The notes below the pieces were generated by a model. That model was not told the origin of the DNA, made no database searches, and saw nothing but the letters and a program-made list of their open reading frames with translations. 64,000 nt of DNA from Verrucomicrobiota bacterium (GTDB taxonomy: Bacteria; Verrucomicrobiota; Verrucomicrobiia; Verrucomicrobiales; DEV007): contig CAUJIH010000006.1 in assembly GCA_963205275.1 (NCBI GenBank), positions 62,001-126,000 on the forward strand, written 5' to 3'. This document shows, in pieces, positions 18,280-25,712 of the stretch. The position numbers and the translations under genes were made by a program. The stretch's first letter is position 1; every line of letters begins with the position of its first letter.

Positions 18280-19161
18280 TCATCCCCGTATCCGCACGAA
18301 CTCGAAGAGCACCTTTTCGAGAGGCTCATCGGTGGGTACCAGACGATAGCTGATGCCGTTGCGAGCACAGAGTTCCTTCACGGCATCGAGATGCTGGTGG
18401 AGGCGCTCTAGGTAGCCGGACCTCGCGACTGCCGGATCGACAAACAGGGATAGAAGATCTTCGCTATCCCGAAAGAGTGTCGGACGGTCAAAGCTGAAAT
18501 CGAGTTCCTGACGATCCAGAAATTGGAATACGGCCAGTTCGTGCCGAGCTGCCGCAAAATACCCGATTTCTCTCTCGAGATCAGCAATCGGTGCGAGAAA
18601 ATCAGAAAATAACACGATGAATCCACGCTTTCTCACCAATGCGTGCAGGCCACGCATCGCAGTGGAAAGATCGGTCCCCTGACCAGCCGGTGCTTTTTCG
18701 AGCGTCACTAGGATTTCGCGTAGTTGCCCTGGTCGCTGTCGAGCTGGCAGATGGGATTCGATGCCCTGATCGAAGGTCGTCAGACCGACCGCGTCGTGCT
18801 GCCCCATCAGGAAGTAGGCGAAAGTAGCGGCCAGCGTTGCCGAGTAATCTGCCTTCGTATAGCCGCCAGACCCGTAGGCCATTGATCGACTCCGATCGAG
18901 CACCAAATGAGCATGCAGATTCGTCTCATCCTCAAACTTCTTCAAGTAAGCCCGATCCGTACGCGCCATCACCTTCCAGTCCAGATAACGCAGATCATCC
19001 CCCCGCACATAAGGACGATATTCGCTGAATTCCACTGAAAACCCATGATACGGAGAGCGGTGCAATCCCTTCCAGAAGCCTTCCATCACCATGCGAACAC
19101 GTAGCTCCAGAGACTTCACTCGCATCAGAGCGGTAGGATCGATGAATTTCGCTACTGACAT
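18280..19161 (-). CDS. DUF58 domain protein (VWA-like)
   Basis: A 293-residue protein with the DUF58 signature at about 45-65: YRPYVRGDDLRYLDWKVMAR. A VWA-like MIDAS pattern LVLDRSRSMA (DxSxS) follows at about 87-96. There are no transmembrane helices, so this is the short cytoplasmic form. It lies 45 bases downstream of a MoxR ATPase, the standard partner: MoxR/DUF58 pairs are thought to act as chaperone-like systems for assembling envelope or cofactor-containing complexes, with the VWA domain picking the substrate. No third partner (transglutaminase, BatA/B) lies nearby. The family is clear; the client is unknown. Confidence 0.92.
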   Translation of the reverse strand: MSVAKFIDPTALMRVKSLELRVRMVMEGFWKGLHRSPYHGFSVEFSEYRPYVRGDDLRYLDWKVMARTDRAYLKKFEDETNLHAHLVLDRSRSMAYGSGGYTKADYSATLAATFAYFLMGQHDAVGLTTFDQGIESHLPARQRPGQLREILVTLEKAPAGQGTDLSTAMRGLHALVRKRGFIVLFSDFLAPIADLEREIGYFAAARHELAVFQFLDRQELDFSFDRPTLFRDSEDLLSLFVDPAVARSGYLERLHQHLDAVKELCARNGISYRLVPTDEPLEKVLFEFVRIRG

Positions 19162-19206
19162 GCGAATCGAGTGATCGGATTGAATTTCGCCTATGTCACG
19201 ATGTCA

Positions 19207-20247
19207 CTACGACTGCGGGGTGAGTGCCAGCAGCTTTTGAATCACATCCACTACCGAAATTCCCTCCGCCTCTGCGCGATAATTGGTCAGGATCCGATGT
19301 CGCAGCACCGGAATGGCGAGAGCACGAATATCCTCATGTGTCACATGCGCTCGTCCATCCAGCAAGGCACGAGTTTTGCCTCCCAGCACCAGATACTGCC
19401 CGGCTCGAGTCCCCGCCCCCCAGTTGACCCATTCATTGATGTAGGAGGGCGTGTGCGGCTGATTCGGACGAGAATTGGCCGCTAGGCGGACTGCATAGCG
19501 AATCACTTCCTCGGCGATGGGTACCTGACGAATTACCTCATGGCACTGGAGCAGTTCTTCTCCAGAAAAAACAGCCTGAACCTCATCCCGAACTGCTGAA
19601 GTTGTTCGCGAAACTACGGCAACCTCCTCATCTTCCGAGAGATAGTCGATCACGATATTGAACATGAAGCGGTCGAGCTGTGCTTCAGGCAAGGGATAGG
19701 TCCCCTCCATCTCGATAGGGTTTTGCGTGGCCAAAACGAAGAATGGCTCGGGCAGCGCGAGACTTTGTCCAGAGACTGTCACTTGTTTTTCCTGCATCGC
19801 CTCCAGCAGAGCGGCCTGAGTCTTAGGCGGAGTTCGGTTGATTTCGTCGGCGAGCAGGAGATTGGCAAATACGGGTCCTAGTTTGAACACTAGCTCGCGC
19901 TGACCGCTCTCGGTTTCCTCTAGAATCTCCGTGCCTGTAATATCCGATGGCATCAGATCTGGCGTGAACTGAATACGACGAAAGGACAAGTCGAATACAC
20001 GAGCCAAAGTCTTCACCAGTAGAGTTTTCGCTAGACCTGGGGCACCTGTAATCAAGCAATGCCCACCCGAGAGCAGAGCGATCAGCATTGCCTCCACTAC
20101 CTCCTGTTGACCGACGATCACTTTCCCGAGTTCTCTCCCAATGACTTCGCGAGCCTGACTCAACTTTTCCACCATGGACGCGATCGGATCGCTTTCCGCA
20201 TCGGATCGTTCGACATCATGTTCAGCAGAGGAAGGGGAAGGACTCAT
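19207..20247 (-). CDS. MoxR-family AAA+ ATPase
   Basis: A 346-residue AAA+ protein. Walker A is GAPGLAKT at 68-75, Walker B is LLLADE at 130-135 followed by INRTPPKTQAALLEAMQE, the characteristic MoxR block, and sensor 1 is ATQNP. A disordered acidic N-terminus of about 25 residues precedes the core. It uses ATP to remodel client proteins and usually works with a VWA/DUF58 protein, here encoded 45 bases downstream. Its 5' side faces the mobile-element island at 20.3-22.6 kb, so its promoter lies close to the first copy of the 55-bp repeat. Confidence 0.95.
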   Translation of the reverse strand: MSPSPSSAEHDVERSDAESDPIASMVEKLSQAREVIGRELGKVIVGQQEVVEAMLIALLSGGHCLITGAPGLAKTLLVKTLARVFDLSFRRIQFTPDLMPSDITGTEILEETESGQRELVFKLGPVFANLLLADEINRTPPKTQAALLEAMQEKQVTVSGQSLALPEPFFVLATQNPIEMEGTYPLPEAQLDRFMFNIVIDYLSEDEEVAVVSRTTSAVRDEVQAVFSGEELLQCHEVIRQVPIAEEVIRYAVRLAANSRPNQPHTPSYINEWVNWGAGTRAGQYLVLGGKTRALLDGRAHVTHEDIRALAIPVLRHRILTNYRAEAEGISVVDVIQKLLALTPQS

Positions 20248-20330
20248 GAGGATGCGAGTAAATAAAAATACAGAATCAATGGCGACGATAGCGAGAAACT
20301 GTTCCGAAGGGAAAGGAAAAATCGATTTCG

Positions 20331-20385
20331 AAACCTCTTCTTGCGGATGACAGAGCGGAGTAGCCTAAGAAAATGGCTTGTGCTG
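20331..20385 (+). repeat. 55-bp direct repeat, copy 1
   Basis: This 55-base sequence (starting AAACCTCTTCTTGCG, ending ATGGCTTGTGCTG) recurs in the same orientation at 22511-22565 with 51 of 55 identities. It ends where recognisable IS30 transposase sequence begins. The two copies bracket a 2.2-kb accessory island. It does not look like a simple target-site duplication because it is too long. Confidence 0.85.
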
Positions 20386-20865
20386 GGGCATTGAGTCACT
20401 CGTGACAATAGTGGAGCGTAAGAGTCGCTATGCTCTGATCGCTCTCTCTCCGAGCAAGGAAGCGGTGCAGGTCGGGGTGGCTATTCTCAAGATCATGCTT
20501 CCGCATAAGGATAAAGTGCTTACGATAATGGCAAGGAATCGAAGCGTAGCGCAGATAGGCAGCCACAGGCTGCCCGAAGGGTGAGCACAGCGAATCAATT
20601 TGCCCATCACGTTGTCTTGGCGGAGCTTCTCGATGCGAAGGCCTACTTCGCACATCCCGATCACTCGTGGGAGAGAGGCCTCAACGAAAGCACCAACGGT
20701 CTCATTCGACAATACTTCCCGAAGAAATCTGATTTTGCTACCCTCATGCCTGCGGATGTTCAAGCCGACCAAGACAAACTGAATTCCAGACCTCGAAAAT
20801 GTCTTGATTATCAGACTCCGAATAACATATTTTTCGCCTCAACTCCGATTGCGTTAGCTGCTTGA
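20386..20865 (+). pseudogene. IS30-family transposase, decayed C-terminal half
   Basis: The sequence encodes IS30 DDE-domain blocks: LVTIVERKSRYALI, then after a frame change YDNGKE (second catalytic Asp) at 20521-20538, then FAHP..SWERGLNESTNGLIRQYFPK with the catalytic Glu, and the C-terminus PRKCLDYQTPNNIFF. The N-terminal half with the HTH and first Asp is missing. A shift near 20515-20521 separates the first block from the second, and a 60-bp palindromic insertion splits YDNGKE from FAHH. It cannot encode an active enzyme. No terminal inverted repeats found. Confidence 0.85.
20539..20598 (+). repeat. REP-like palindromic insertion inside the IS30 remnant
   Basis: Removing 60 bases joins GGCAAGGAA to TTTGCCCAT and restores the IS30 block GKEFAHH, so these bases are an insertion. 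The centre is a perfect hairpin, GGCAGCC-ACA-GGCTGCC at 20558-20574. The bases GAATC occur at both sides (20536-20540 and 20592-20596), which could be a target duplication. The insert is a multiple of three and has no stop in the transposase frame. Confidence 0.6.
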
Positions 20866-20879
20866 ATCCGCGCTCAGCC

Positions 20880-22151
20880 ATGAAACTCATCCGTAACTAT
20901 CTCATCGCGCTTCTCGCTTGCGTCATGGTGTCACCCGGCCACGTCAGTCTCTCTGCTGATGTGGGGTGGAAATGGCAGTCCGCGCTGGTGCCCGACGTGG
21001 GCTTTGACCTCGATCAGGCAAGGGTCATTCGTGTGACGTCGCTGGCTTCCAAAGGTGACGGAACCCTGCGCGCCGCCCTAGCTGAAAAAGGCCCGCGCAT
21101 CATCGTGTTCGAAGTCGGCGGTGTGATCGACCTAGATCAAACGTTTTTGGAGGCAACAGAGCCGCAGGTTTACCTCGCTGGGCAGACAGCTCCGAAGCCC
21201 GGCGTCACGCTCATCCGTGGCGGACTCCGTATCGCGGCAAGCCAGTGCGTGGTGCAGCATCTCTGCGTGCGTCCCGGCGACGCGGGGCAGGGCAAAGGCA
21301 GCGGCTGGCAGCCAGACGGCATCACCACCACGGGCGGTCCGGTGGACGTGTGGATCGATCATTGTTCCGCGACTTGGGGTTGCGACGAGAACATTAGCGC
21401 CGCCACCTACAATTCACCGACCGGGCAGCCTGCCCGGCGCATTTTCATCCGCGACTGCATCATCGCAGAGGGACTCGCAGAAAGCACGCACGCGAAAGGC
21501 GATCATTCCAAGGGCACACTCGTTCTCGACGGCACGAAGGAAGTCGCCATCGTGAACAATCTCTATTGCAGCAACTCGCAGCGGAACCCGCGCTTCAAGC
21601 CGGACACCTCGGGAGTAGTGGTGAACAACGTCATTGTGAATCCCGGCCAGCAGGTGATGATGGTCGGCGGAGATCAGACTGGCGCGATTCCACCGCGTCT
21701 CAGCGTGGCTGGGAACGTCGTGCTGCTCGGCCCGGATTCGAAGAAGAAAGCCCACGTCATCTTCCAAGGCTCCGCTCAAGCGTGGCTGAAAGACAATGAG
21801 GGCAGAGACATGCAGGGCCTGCCACTGGCCGTGACGAAGGATTCTTTCAAATCGCTGCCGTCTCCTCCCGTGTGGCCGGCGGGTCTCGACGCGGCCTCTC
21901 CTGCGGCAGCGCGTGATCATGTGGCGAAGTTCGCCGGCGCACGGCCCGCACAGCGTGATCCCATCGATCAGCGCATCGTCTCGGTTGCATTCGACGGCAG
22001 CGCGAAAATCATCAACAGCCAGGATGACGTCGGCGGTTATCCGAAATACACGCCGACGAAGCGCTCGCTTGCGGTGCCGGAGAAAGGGCGCGCTGCCTGG
22101 CTGGAAAGACTGGCGCGGGAAGTCACCTTGGGCACCGGATTGAAGAATTGA
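20880..22151 (+). CDS. secreted pectate lyase-like protein (polysaccharide lyase family 1 type)
   Basis: A 423-residue protein with a signal peptide (MKLIRNYLIALLACVMVSPGHVSLSA) and a parallel beta-helix. PL1-like blocks include GTLRAAL, IIVFEVGGVIDL, GITTTGGPVDVWIDHCSATWGCDEN and VVNNVIVNPG. Such enzymes cut pectate by Ca2+-dependent beta-elimination outside the cytoplasm. Its composition is clearly more GC-rich than its neighbours, with many GGC, GCG and CTG codons, and it begins 15 bases after the IS30 remnant. It thus looks acquired. The ATG at 20880 is chosen over an upstream alternative because the signal peptide starts there. Exact pectin substrate unproven. Confidence 0.85.
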   Translation: MKLIRNYLIALLACVMVSPGHVSLSADVGWKWQSALVPDVGFDLDQARVIRVTSLASKGDGTLRAALAEKGPRIIVFEVGGVIDLDQTFLEATEPQVYLAGQTAPKPGVTLIRGGLRIAASQCVVQHLCVRPGDAGQGKGSGWQPDGITTTGGPVDVWIDHCSATWGCDENISAATYNSPTGQPARRIFIRDCIIAEGLAESTHAKGDHSKGTLVLDGTKEVAIVNNLYCSNSQRNPRFKPDTSGVVVNNVIVNPGQQVMMVGGDQTGAIPPRLSVAGNVVLLGPDSKKKAHVIFQGSAQAWLKDNEGRDMQGLPLAVTKDSFKSLPSPPVWPAGLDAASPAAARDHVAKFAGARPAQRDPIDQRIVSVAFDGSAKIINSQDDVGGYPKYTPTKRSLAVPEKGRAAWLERLAREVTLGTGLKN

Positions 22152-22179
22152 TCGAACGAAAAATGCGCGAGCCGTGAAG

Positions 22180-22302
22180 GGGTTATGGGGTCAGGGTTAT
22201 GGGGTCAGGTCACAGGTTATGGAGTCATGCAACATTTCTTGACAAAACTTTCGCTAGTTTCTGGTGCATGGCCGTGTACCGTCAAGAAATGTTGTATGGC
22301 TC
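22180..22302 (+). mobile_element. RAYT/REP-type miniature element
   Basis: Two tandem copies of GGGTTATGGGGTCA (22180-22193, 22194-22207) and a diverged third (22214-22227) precede an inverted repeat: 22222-22243 pairs with 22281-22302 at 20 of 22 positions, including 14 perfect bases CAACATTTCTTGAC/GTCAAGAAATGTTG. Between the arms lies TTTCTGGTGCATGGCC, which resembles what I recall as the start of REP-associated tyrosine transposase genes. It is best read as an internally deleted, non-autonomous derivative. The comparison with RAYT loci is from memory. Confidence 0.55.
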
Positions 22303-22387
22303 CAAAAATGATCGATAGAGACTGTGATGCGCCACAAATTCAATTTCCTTTCTTCCCAAACTCTCCCGTTTCCACTATCCTGCCCCA

Positions 22388-22489
22388 GTGAGACGCCTAT
22401 CTCCGCTGCATTTTCTCGTCTTCACCCTGCTCTTCATCGCAGGAGTTCCCAGCATCGCCTCCGCTTGTCACCGTGCTGGACGAGGTTGA
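22388..22489 (+). pseudogene. signal-peptide stub, possible remnant of the transporter's binding protein
   Basis: From a GTG at 22388 the frame reads RRLSPLHFLVFTLLFIAGV and on to PSIASAC, a convincing Sec signal peptide, then stops at a TGA (22487-22489) after eight more residues. The stub is 33 residues long. It sits directly upstream, same strand, of an amino-acid ABC permease and ATPase that have no substrate-binding protein. The simplest reading is that the binding-protein gene was truncated when the island formed. It could also be a chance hydrophobic frame. Confidence 0.4.
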
Positions 22490-22510
22490 TAACTACGCTG
22501 ACAGCTAATG

Positions 22511-22565
22511 AAACCTCTTCTTGCGAATGACAGAGTGGAGTTGCCTAAGAAAATGGCTTGCGCTG
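22511..22565 (+). repeat. 55-bp direct repeat, copy 2
   Basis: Same orientation and 51/55 identical to 20331-20385. It closes the accessory island and runs into the 5' end of the ABC permease gene, so the permease start is uncertain. It begins 21 bases after the stop of the signal-peptide stub. Confidence 0.85.
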
Positions 22566-22611
22566 CGACCCTCTTCGCCTCCAAAATGCCTTTGTTTCCT
22601 ATTCAATCGCC

Positions 22612-23349
22612 GTGTGGAAAAGTGCATTCAGCTATTTTATCTCTCTCTGCCTGCTAGCCAGCTTCTGCTTCGTCTTGTGGGTAGTGGTTTCGCATGACTA
22701 TCACTGGGAGGCGATTACTCCCTATCGAGCGAATCTGCTCTCTGGCTGGCTCACAACCCTGTGGCTCTCGACTGCTGCGCTGGTGCTGAGCATCATCATC
22801 GGCGCACTGCTCACGGCAGGGCAGCTCTCCGGACAGCGTGCCTCCTCACTGCTCTGTCGGATTTACATCGAGGGAATCCGTGGAACCCCGTTGCTGACCC
22901 AGATTCTAATCGGCTACTATCTGGTGGCCAATGCCGTAGGCTGGGACAGCCGCCTGGGAGTCGGGATCGTGGTGCTCTCCTGTTTTTCCGCTGCGTATCT
23001 GGCCGAAATCTTCCGAGCAGGCATCGAATCTATCCCTCAGTCGCAGTGGCTCTCCGCTCGAGCCATCGGATTTTCAGAAGCGCAGACCTATCGCTTCGTC
23101 GTTATCCCGCAGGCCGTCCGCCGGATTCTGCCCGCTGCCGCTGGCCAATTCGCCAATCTGATCAAAGATTCCTCTCTACTCTTCGTGATCAGCGTACAGG
23201 AATTCACCATGCAGGCACGGGAAGCAAATGCGAATACCTATGCGACCTTCGAAGCCTACCTGCCGCTCATCTTGGGCTATTTCATCCTAACCTTTCCCAT
23301 CTCCCTCCTGAGCCGTCACCTGGAGGATCGTTTCCACTATGAGGACTGA
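22612..23349 (+). CDS. polar amino-acid ABC transporter permease
   Basis: About 245 residues with five or six membrane helices and the HisM/GlnP-type signature: GWLTTLWLSTAALVLSIIIG, then EGIRGTPLLTQI and the EAA-loop ARAIGFSEAQTYRFVVIPQA that docks the ATPase. It would move polar amino acids across the inner membrane. The GTG at 22612 is preferred; the frame is open to a TTG at 22558, but that part is the 55-bp repeat. It overlaps the ATPase gene by 11 bases. No periplasmic binding protein is encoded nearby except the stub at 22388, so function may depend on a distant binding protein. Confidence 0.9.
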   Translation: MWKSAFSYFISLCLLASFCFVLWVVVSHDYHWEAITPYRANLLSGWLTTLWLSTAALVLSIIIGALLTAGQLSGQRASSLLCRIYIEGIRGTPLLTQILIGYYLVANAVGWDSRLGVGIVVLSCFSAAYLAEIFRAGIESIPQSQWLSARAIGFSEAQTYRFVVIPQAVRRILPAAAGQFANLIKDSSLLFVISVQEFTMQAREANANTYATFEAYLPLILGYFILTFPISLLSRHLEDRFHYED

Positions 23350-24073
23350 TCTCGAACATGTAGGGAAGCGCTACGGTGACACCCGTGCTCTGGCGGATGT
23401 GACGATATCGCTGAGTGAGGAAGATCAAGTCGTAGTGCTGATTGGCCCGTCGGGTGGAGGGAAATCGACTCTGCTGCGCCTCCTAGGGGGCTTGGAGACA
23501 GCCGACGAGGGAGCACTGAGCAGAAACGGAATCGAGTTTCCACGCACGGAGCCGGAACTGCGAGAGTTCCGTCGGCAGAATGGCTTTCTTTTTCAAGCCT
23601 TCAATCTCTTTCCCCACCTGAGTGCTCTCGAAAATATCGTACTCCCGCTGGTAGAGGTTCATCATTGGGAGCGCAATGCGGCTCATGCTCGGGCTGAGGA
23701 AGTCGTAGAGCGCTTCGGAATGAAAGCACACCTGAGCAAGCGTCCTGCTGAGATGTCCGGTGGCCAGCAGCAGAGAATCGCACTGGCGCGTGCGATGGCT
23801 CACAGCCCCGCCACCCTGCTGCTCGATGAACCCACTTCAGCACTGGATCCAGAGATGAAGGCAGAAGTGCTCGATCTGATCGAAGACCTGTGTCGTAGCG
23901 GGCAGCGCATCGTGCTCTCGACTCACGAGATGGGCTTTGCCCGTCAGTGCGCCGATACCGTCGTCTTTCTCTCGGGTGGTCGAGTCGAGGAATGTGGACC
24001 TGCGAAAGATGTGTTCGATCACCCGTGCTCGGAAACTGTTCGGCAGTTTCTTAGTAAGGTGATGAAGTGGTGA
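23339..24073 (+). CDS. polar amino-acid ABC transporter ATP-binding protein
   Basis: A 244-residue GlnQ/HisP-type ATPase. Walker A is GPSGGGKST, the Q-loop is FQAFNLFPHL, the signature is MSGGQQQRIALARAMA and Walker B is LLLDEPTSALDP, with STHEMGFA as the switch region. All catalytic residues are present, so it should be active. It starts inside the permease gene, indicating translational coupling. It powers import together with the permease at the inner membrane. A tail-to-tail arrangement with the SYLF gene closes the unit only 12 bases on. Confidence 0.95.
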   Translation: MRTDLEHVGKRYGDTRALADVTISLSEEDQVVVLIGPSGGGKSTLLRLLGGLETADEGALSRNGIEFPRTEPELREFRRQNGFLFQAFNLFPHLSALENIVLPLVEVHHWERNAAHARAEEVVERFGMKAHLSKRPAEMSGGQQQRIALARAMAHSPATLLLDEPTSALDPEMKAEVLDLIEDLCRSGQRIVLSTHEMGFARQCADTVVFLSGGRVEECGPAKDVFDHPCSETVRQFLSKVMKW

Positions 24074-24085
24074 TGCCGTTTTTTC

Positions 24086-24796
24086 TTACCTAGCAGAGAA
24101 ATTATAGATCGTCTGGATCAGTCGCTGTCCCCAAGGATCTGGCTGCACTGCGGGATCGAACAGGACATCGTTCATGATACGACCATAATACAGGCCATTA
24201 CTTTTTTCTGCCGGGATAATTCCTCCGCCCTGAATGGCCGCTCCGGCGAATAGTCCCCCTCCACTGCTGTATACGAGAATCGGGGCACTGATCGTCGCCG
24301 TATTGATCCCAGCGCCTTCATCGAGTGGGCCAGCGGTAGCGGCAACATTAACCCCGATATTGAGAGAGCCACCTTGGAGAGGCTTTAGCCCTGCCTCATT
24401 CATCAGAAGCATGACTACTGTCGATTCTTTCGCACCGATCTGGAGTCCCCAACTTCCCGCTGCGGAAGAAACAAAGGCCGGGGCACTCCACTGCCCAGTT
24501 CGGGGATTTCGCACCATCGCGACACCATTCCCCGCCTCTCCCCCAATAATAAAGCCAGCTTTGAGCTTGTGAATGATAATGATTCCCCGAGCACGAGCGA
24601 TCAACTGTGGTGGAATACGCTTCCCAGGCACGGATTGCATCGCAGCAAAGCGGTCAGCACTGCGCTGGAGTCGCTGTGAGAGCTTCGTAGTCGTATTCCC
24701 AAACGGTGCAGCCTGCATCGAAGACGCTGTGAATAGAACCATCCCTGCGAGAAGAACCACGCTGAGAATTCGAGGCAAAATCGCATTCGGTTTCAT
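24086..24796 (-). CDS. SYLF (Ysc84-like) lipid-binding domain protein
   Basis: A 236-residue exported protein: signal peptide (MKPNAILPRILSVVLLAGMVLFTASSMQA), then a SYLF domain with RARGIIIIHKLKAGFIIGGEAGNG, the TGQWSAPAFVSSAAGSWGLQIG block and LVYSSGGGLFAGAAIQGG. SYLF domains bind phosphoinositides in eukaryotes; bacterial ones are secreted and poorly understood, probably membrane-associated. The ATG at 24796 is chosen because the signal peptide begins there. It is divergent from the next gene across an AT-rich spacer. Confidence 0.9.
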   Translation of the reverse strand: MKPNAILPRILSVVLLAGMVLFTASSMQAAPFGNTTTKLSQRLQRSADRFAAMQSVPGKRIPPQLIARARGIIIIHKLKAGFIIGGEAGNGVAMVRNPRTGQWSAPAFVSSAAGSWGLQIGAKESTVVMLLMNEAGLKPLQGGSLNIGVNVAATAGPLDEGAGINTATISAPILVYSSGGGLFAGAAIQGGGIIPAEKSNGLYYGRIMNDVLFDPAVQPDPWGQRLIQTIYNFSAR

Positions 24797-24841
24797 TAGA
24801 GAGCTGAAGAAGAGACAGGTGATCATCTGACGACGAGCCAT

Positions 24842-24933
24842 AAATTAGCATTTTATTTAACAAATGTAAATTTAAAAAATATTGCATTTTTCATAATTCG
24901 TTCTCAATTGAGAGAAGTTTCTGATGATTGAGA
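24842..24933. promoter_or_regulatory. AT-rich divergent promoter region
   Basis: A short, very AT-rich spacer (runs such as TTTAAAAAATATTGCATTTTTCAT) between the divergent SYLF gene and the secreted protein at 24934. It probably carries the promoters of both. Specific -35/-10 boxes cannot be assigned with confidence. Confidence 0.4.
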
Positions 24934-25668
24934 ATGAGAAGTTCCTTTTTACTCTGCCTAGCGCTCCTGTTCGGTGCGATCCTTTCTCCGGTAATCTCTG
25001 AAGACTCGACAGCAATTCCCGAGTCGGCGCGGACGCAGGCGAACGCCCTGAACGACCTCGTACGCGAGCTACCTCTGACGGCGGGCTCATGGATGGACCA
25101 GCTTCGCCGTCGCTCTGCGATTCAGGAACAGCTTCATTTACACGAACTCAAAACGCGAGGGGAAGGTCTCCCGACAGAAATGGCTCAGAAATTTTCAGAG
25201 AATTACTGTGCGATTCTCACGGCGCTGGTCGAAGACCGACTGGAGGAGCAAAGCGGACGAGAACTCCTGGCCGAGCATCGTCGCCTCCTCTCGCTGGCTC
25301 GTCAGTGGATCGCTCGCTCTGAGCGCCTGCGCAACCCATCGTTCCCCGATTGGCTATCGGAGAATCTGCTTCGCCTTCAGGCGGATCGAGAGCAGCGCAG
25401 TCTTCCATTGGATCAGGTTCCAGATGACATGCGCACGCCCGTGGTCAATGGCTACCAGGCTTGGGTGGGCGAACTAATCGCCTGGGGAGAGGCGAGCGGT
25501 CGATTGACGGGAGGCGACCTCTCTCGTCTCCGCACTAAACTCGCAGAGCTGGAGCGATTTGAATCCCTTTACAAGGCGGACGGCAGACTGCTCCCGAACG
25601 AGCGTGAAAAGCTTCACGGTCGCCTGATCAGCCAAGCGGTCGATATCGTAACTGTCGTTTCCCGCTGA
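24934..25668 (+). CDS. secreted helical hypothetical protein
   Basis: A 244-residue protein with a signal peptide (MRSSFLLCLALLFGAILSPVIS). The mature part is almost wholly alpha-helical and rich in Leu, Arg, Glu and Gln, with heptad-like stretches such as LVEDRLEEQSGRELLAEH and LSRLRTKLAELERFESL, so a coiled coil or helical bundle is likely. The ATG at 24934 is preferred over a TTG two codons earlier. It lies divergent from SYLF and convergent with gpmI. No family recognised. Confidence 0.75.
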   Translation: MRSSFLLCLALLFGAILSPVISEDSTAIPESARTQANALNDLVRELPLTAGSWMDQLRRRSAIQEQLHLHELKTRGEGLPTEMAQKFSENYCAILTALVEDRLEEQSGRELLAEHRRLLSLARQWIARSERLRNPSFPDWLSENLLRLQADREQRSLPLDQVPDDMRTPVVNGYQAWVGELIAWGEASGRLTGGDLSRLRTKLAELERFESLYKADGRLLPNEREKLHGRLISQAVDIVTVVSR

Positions 25669-25712
25669 TCCGATAGAAAAAGGATCAAAGTCGCTTCAAT
25701 TTCAGAAACGAT

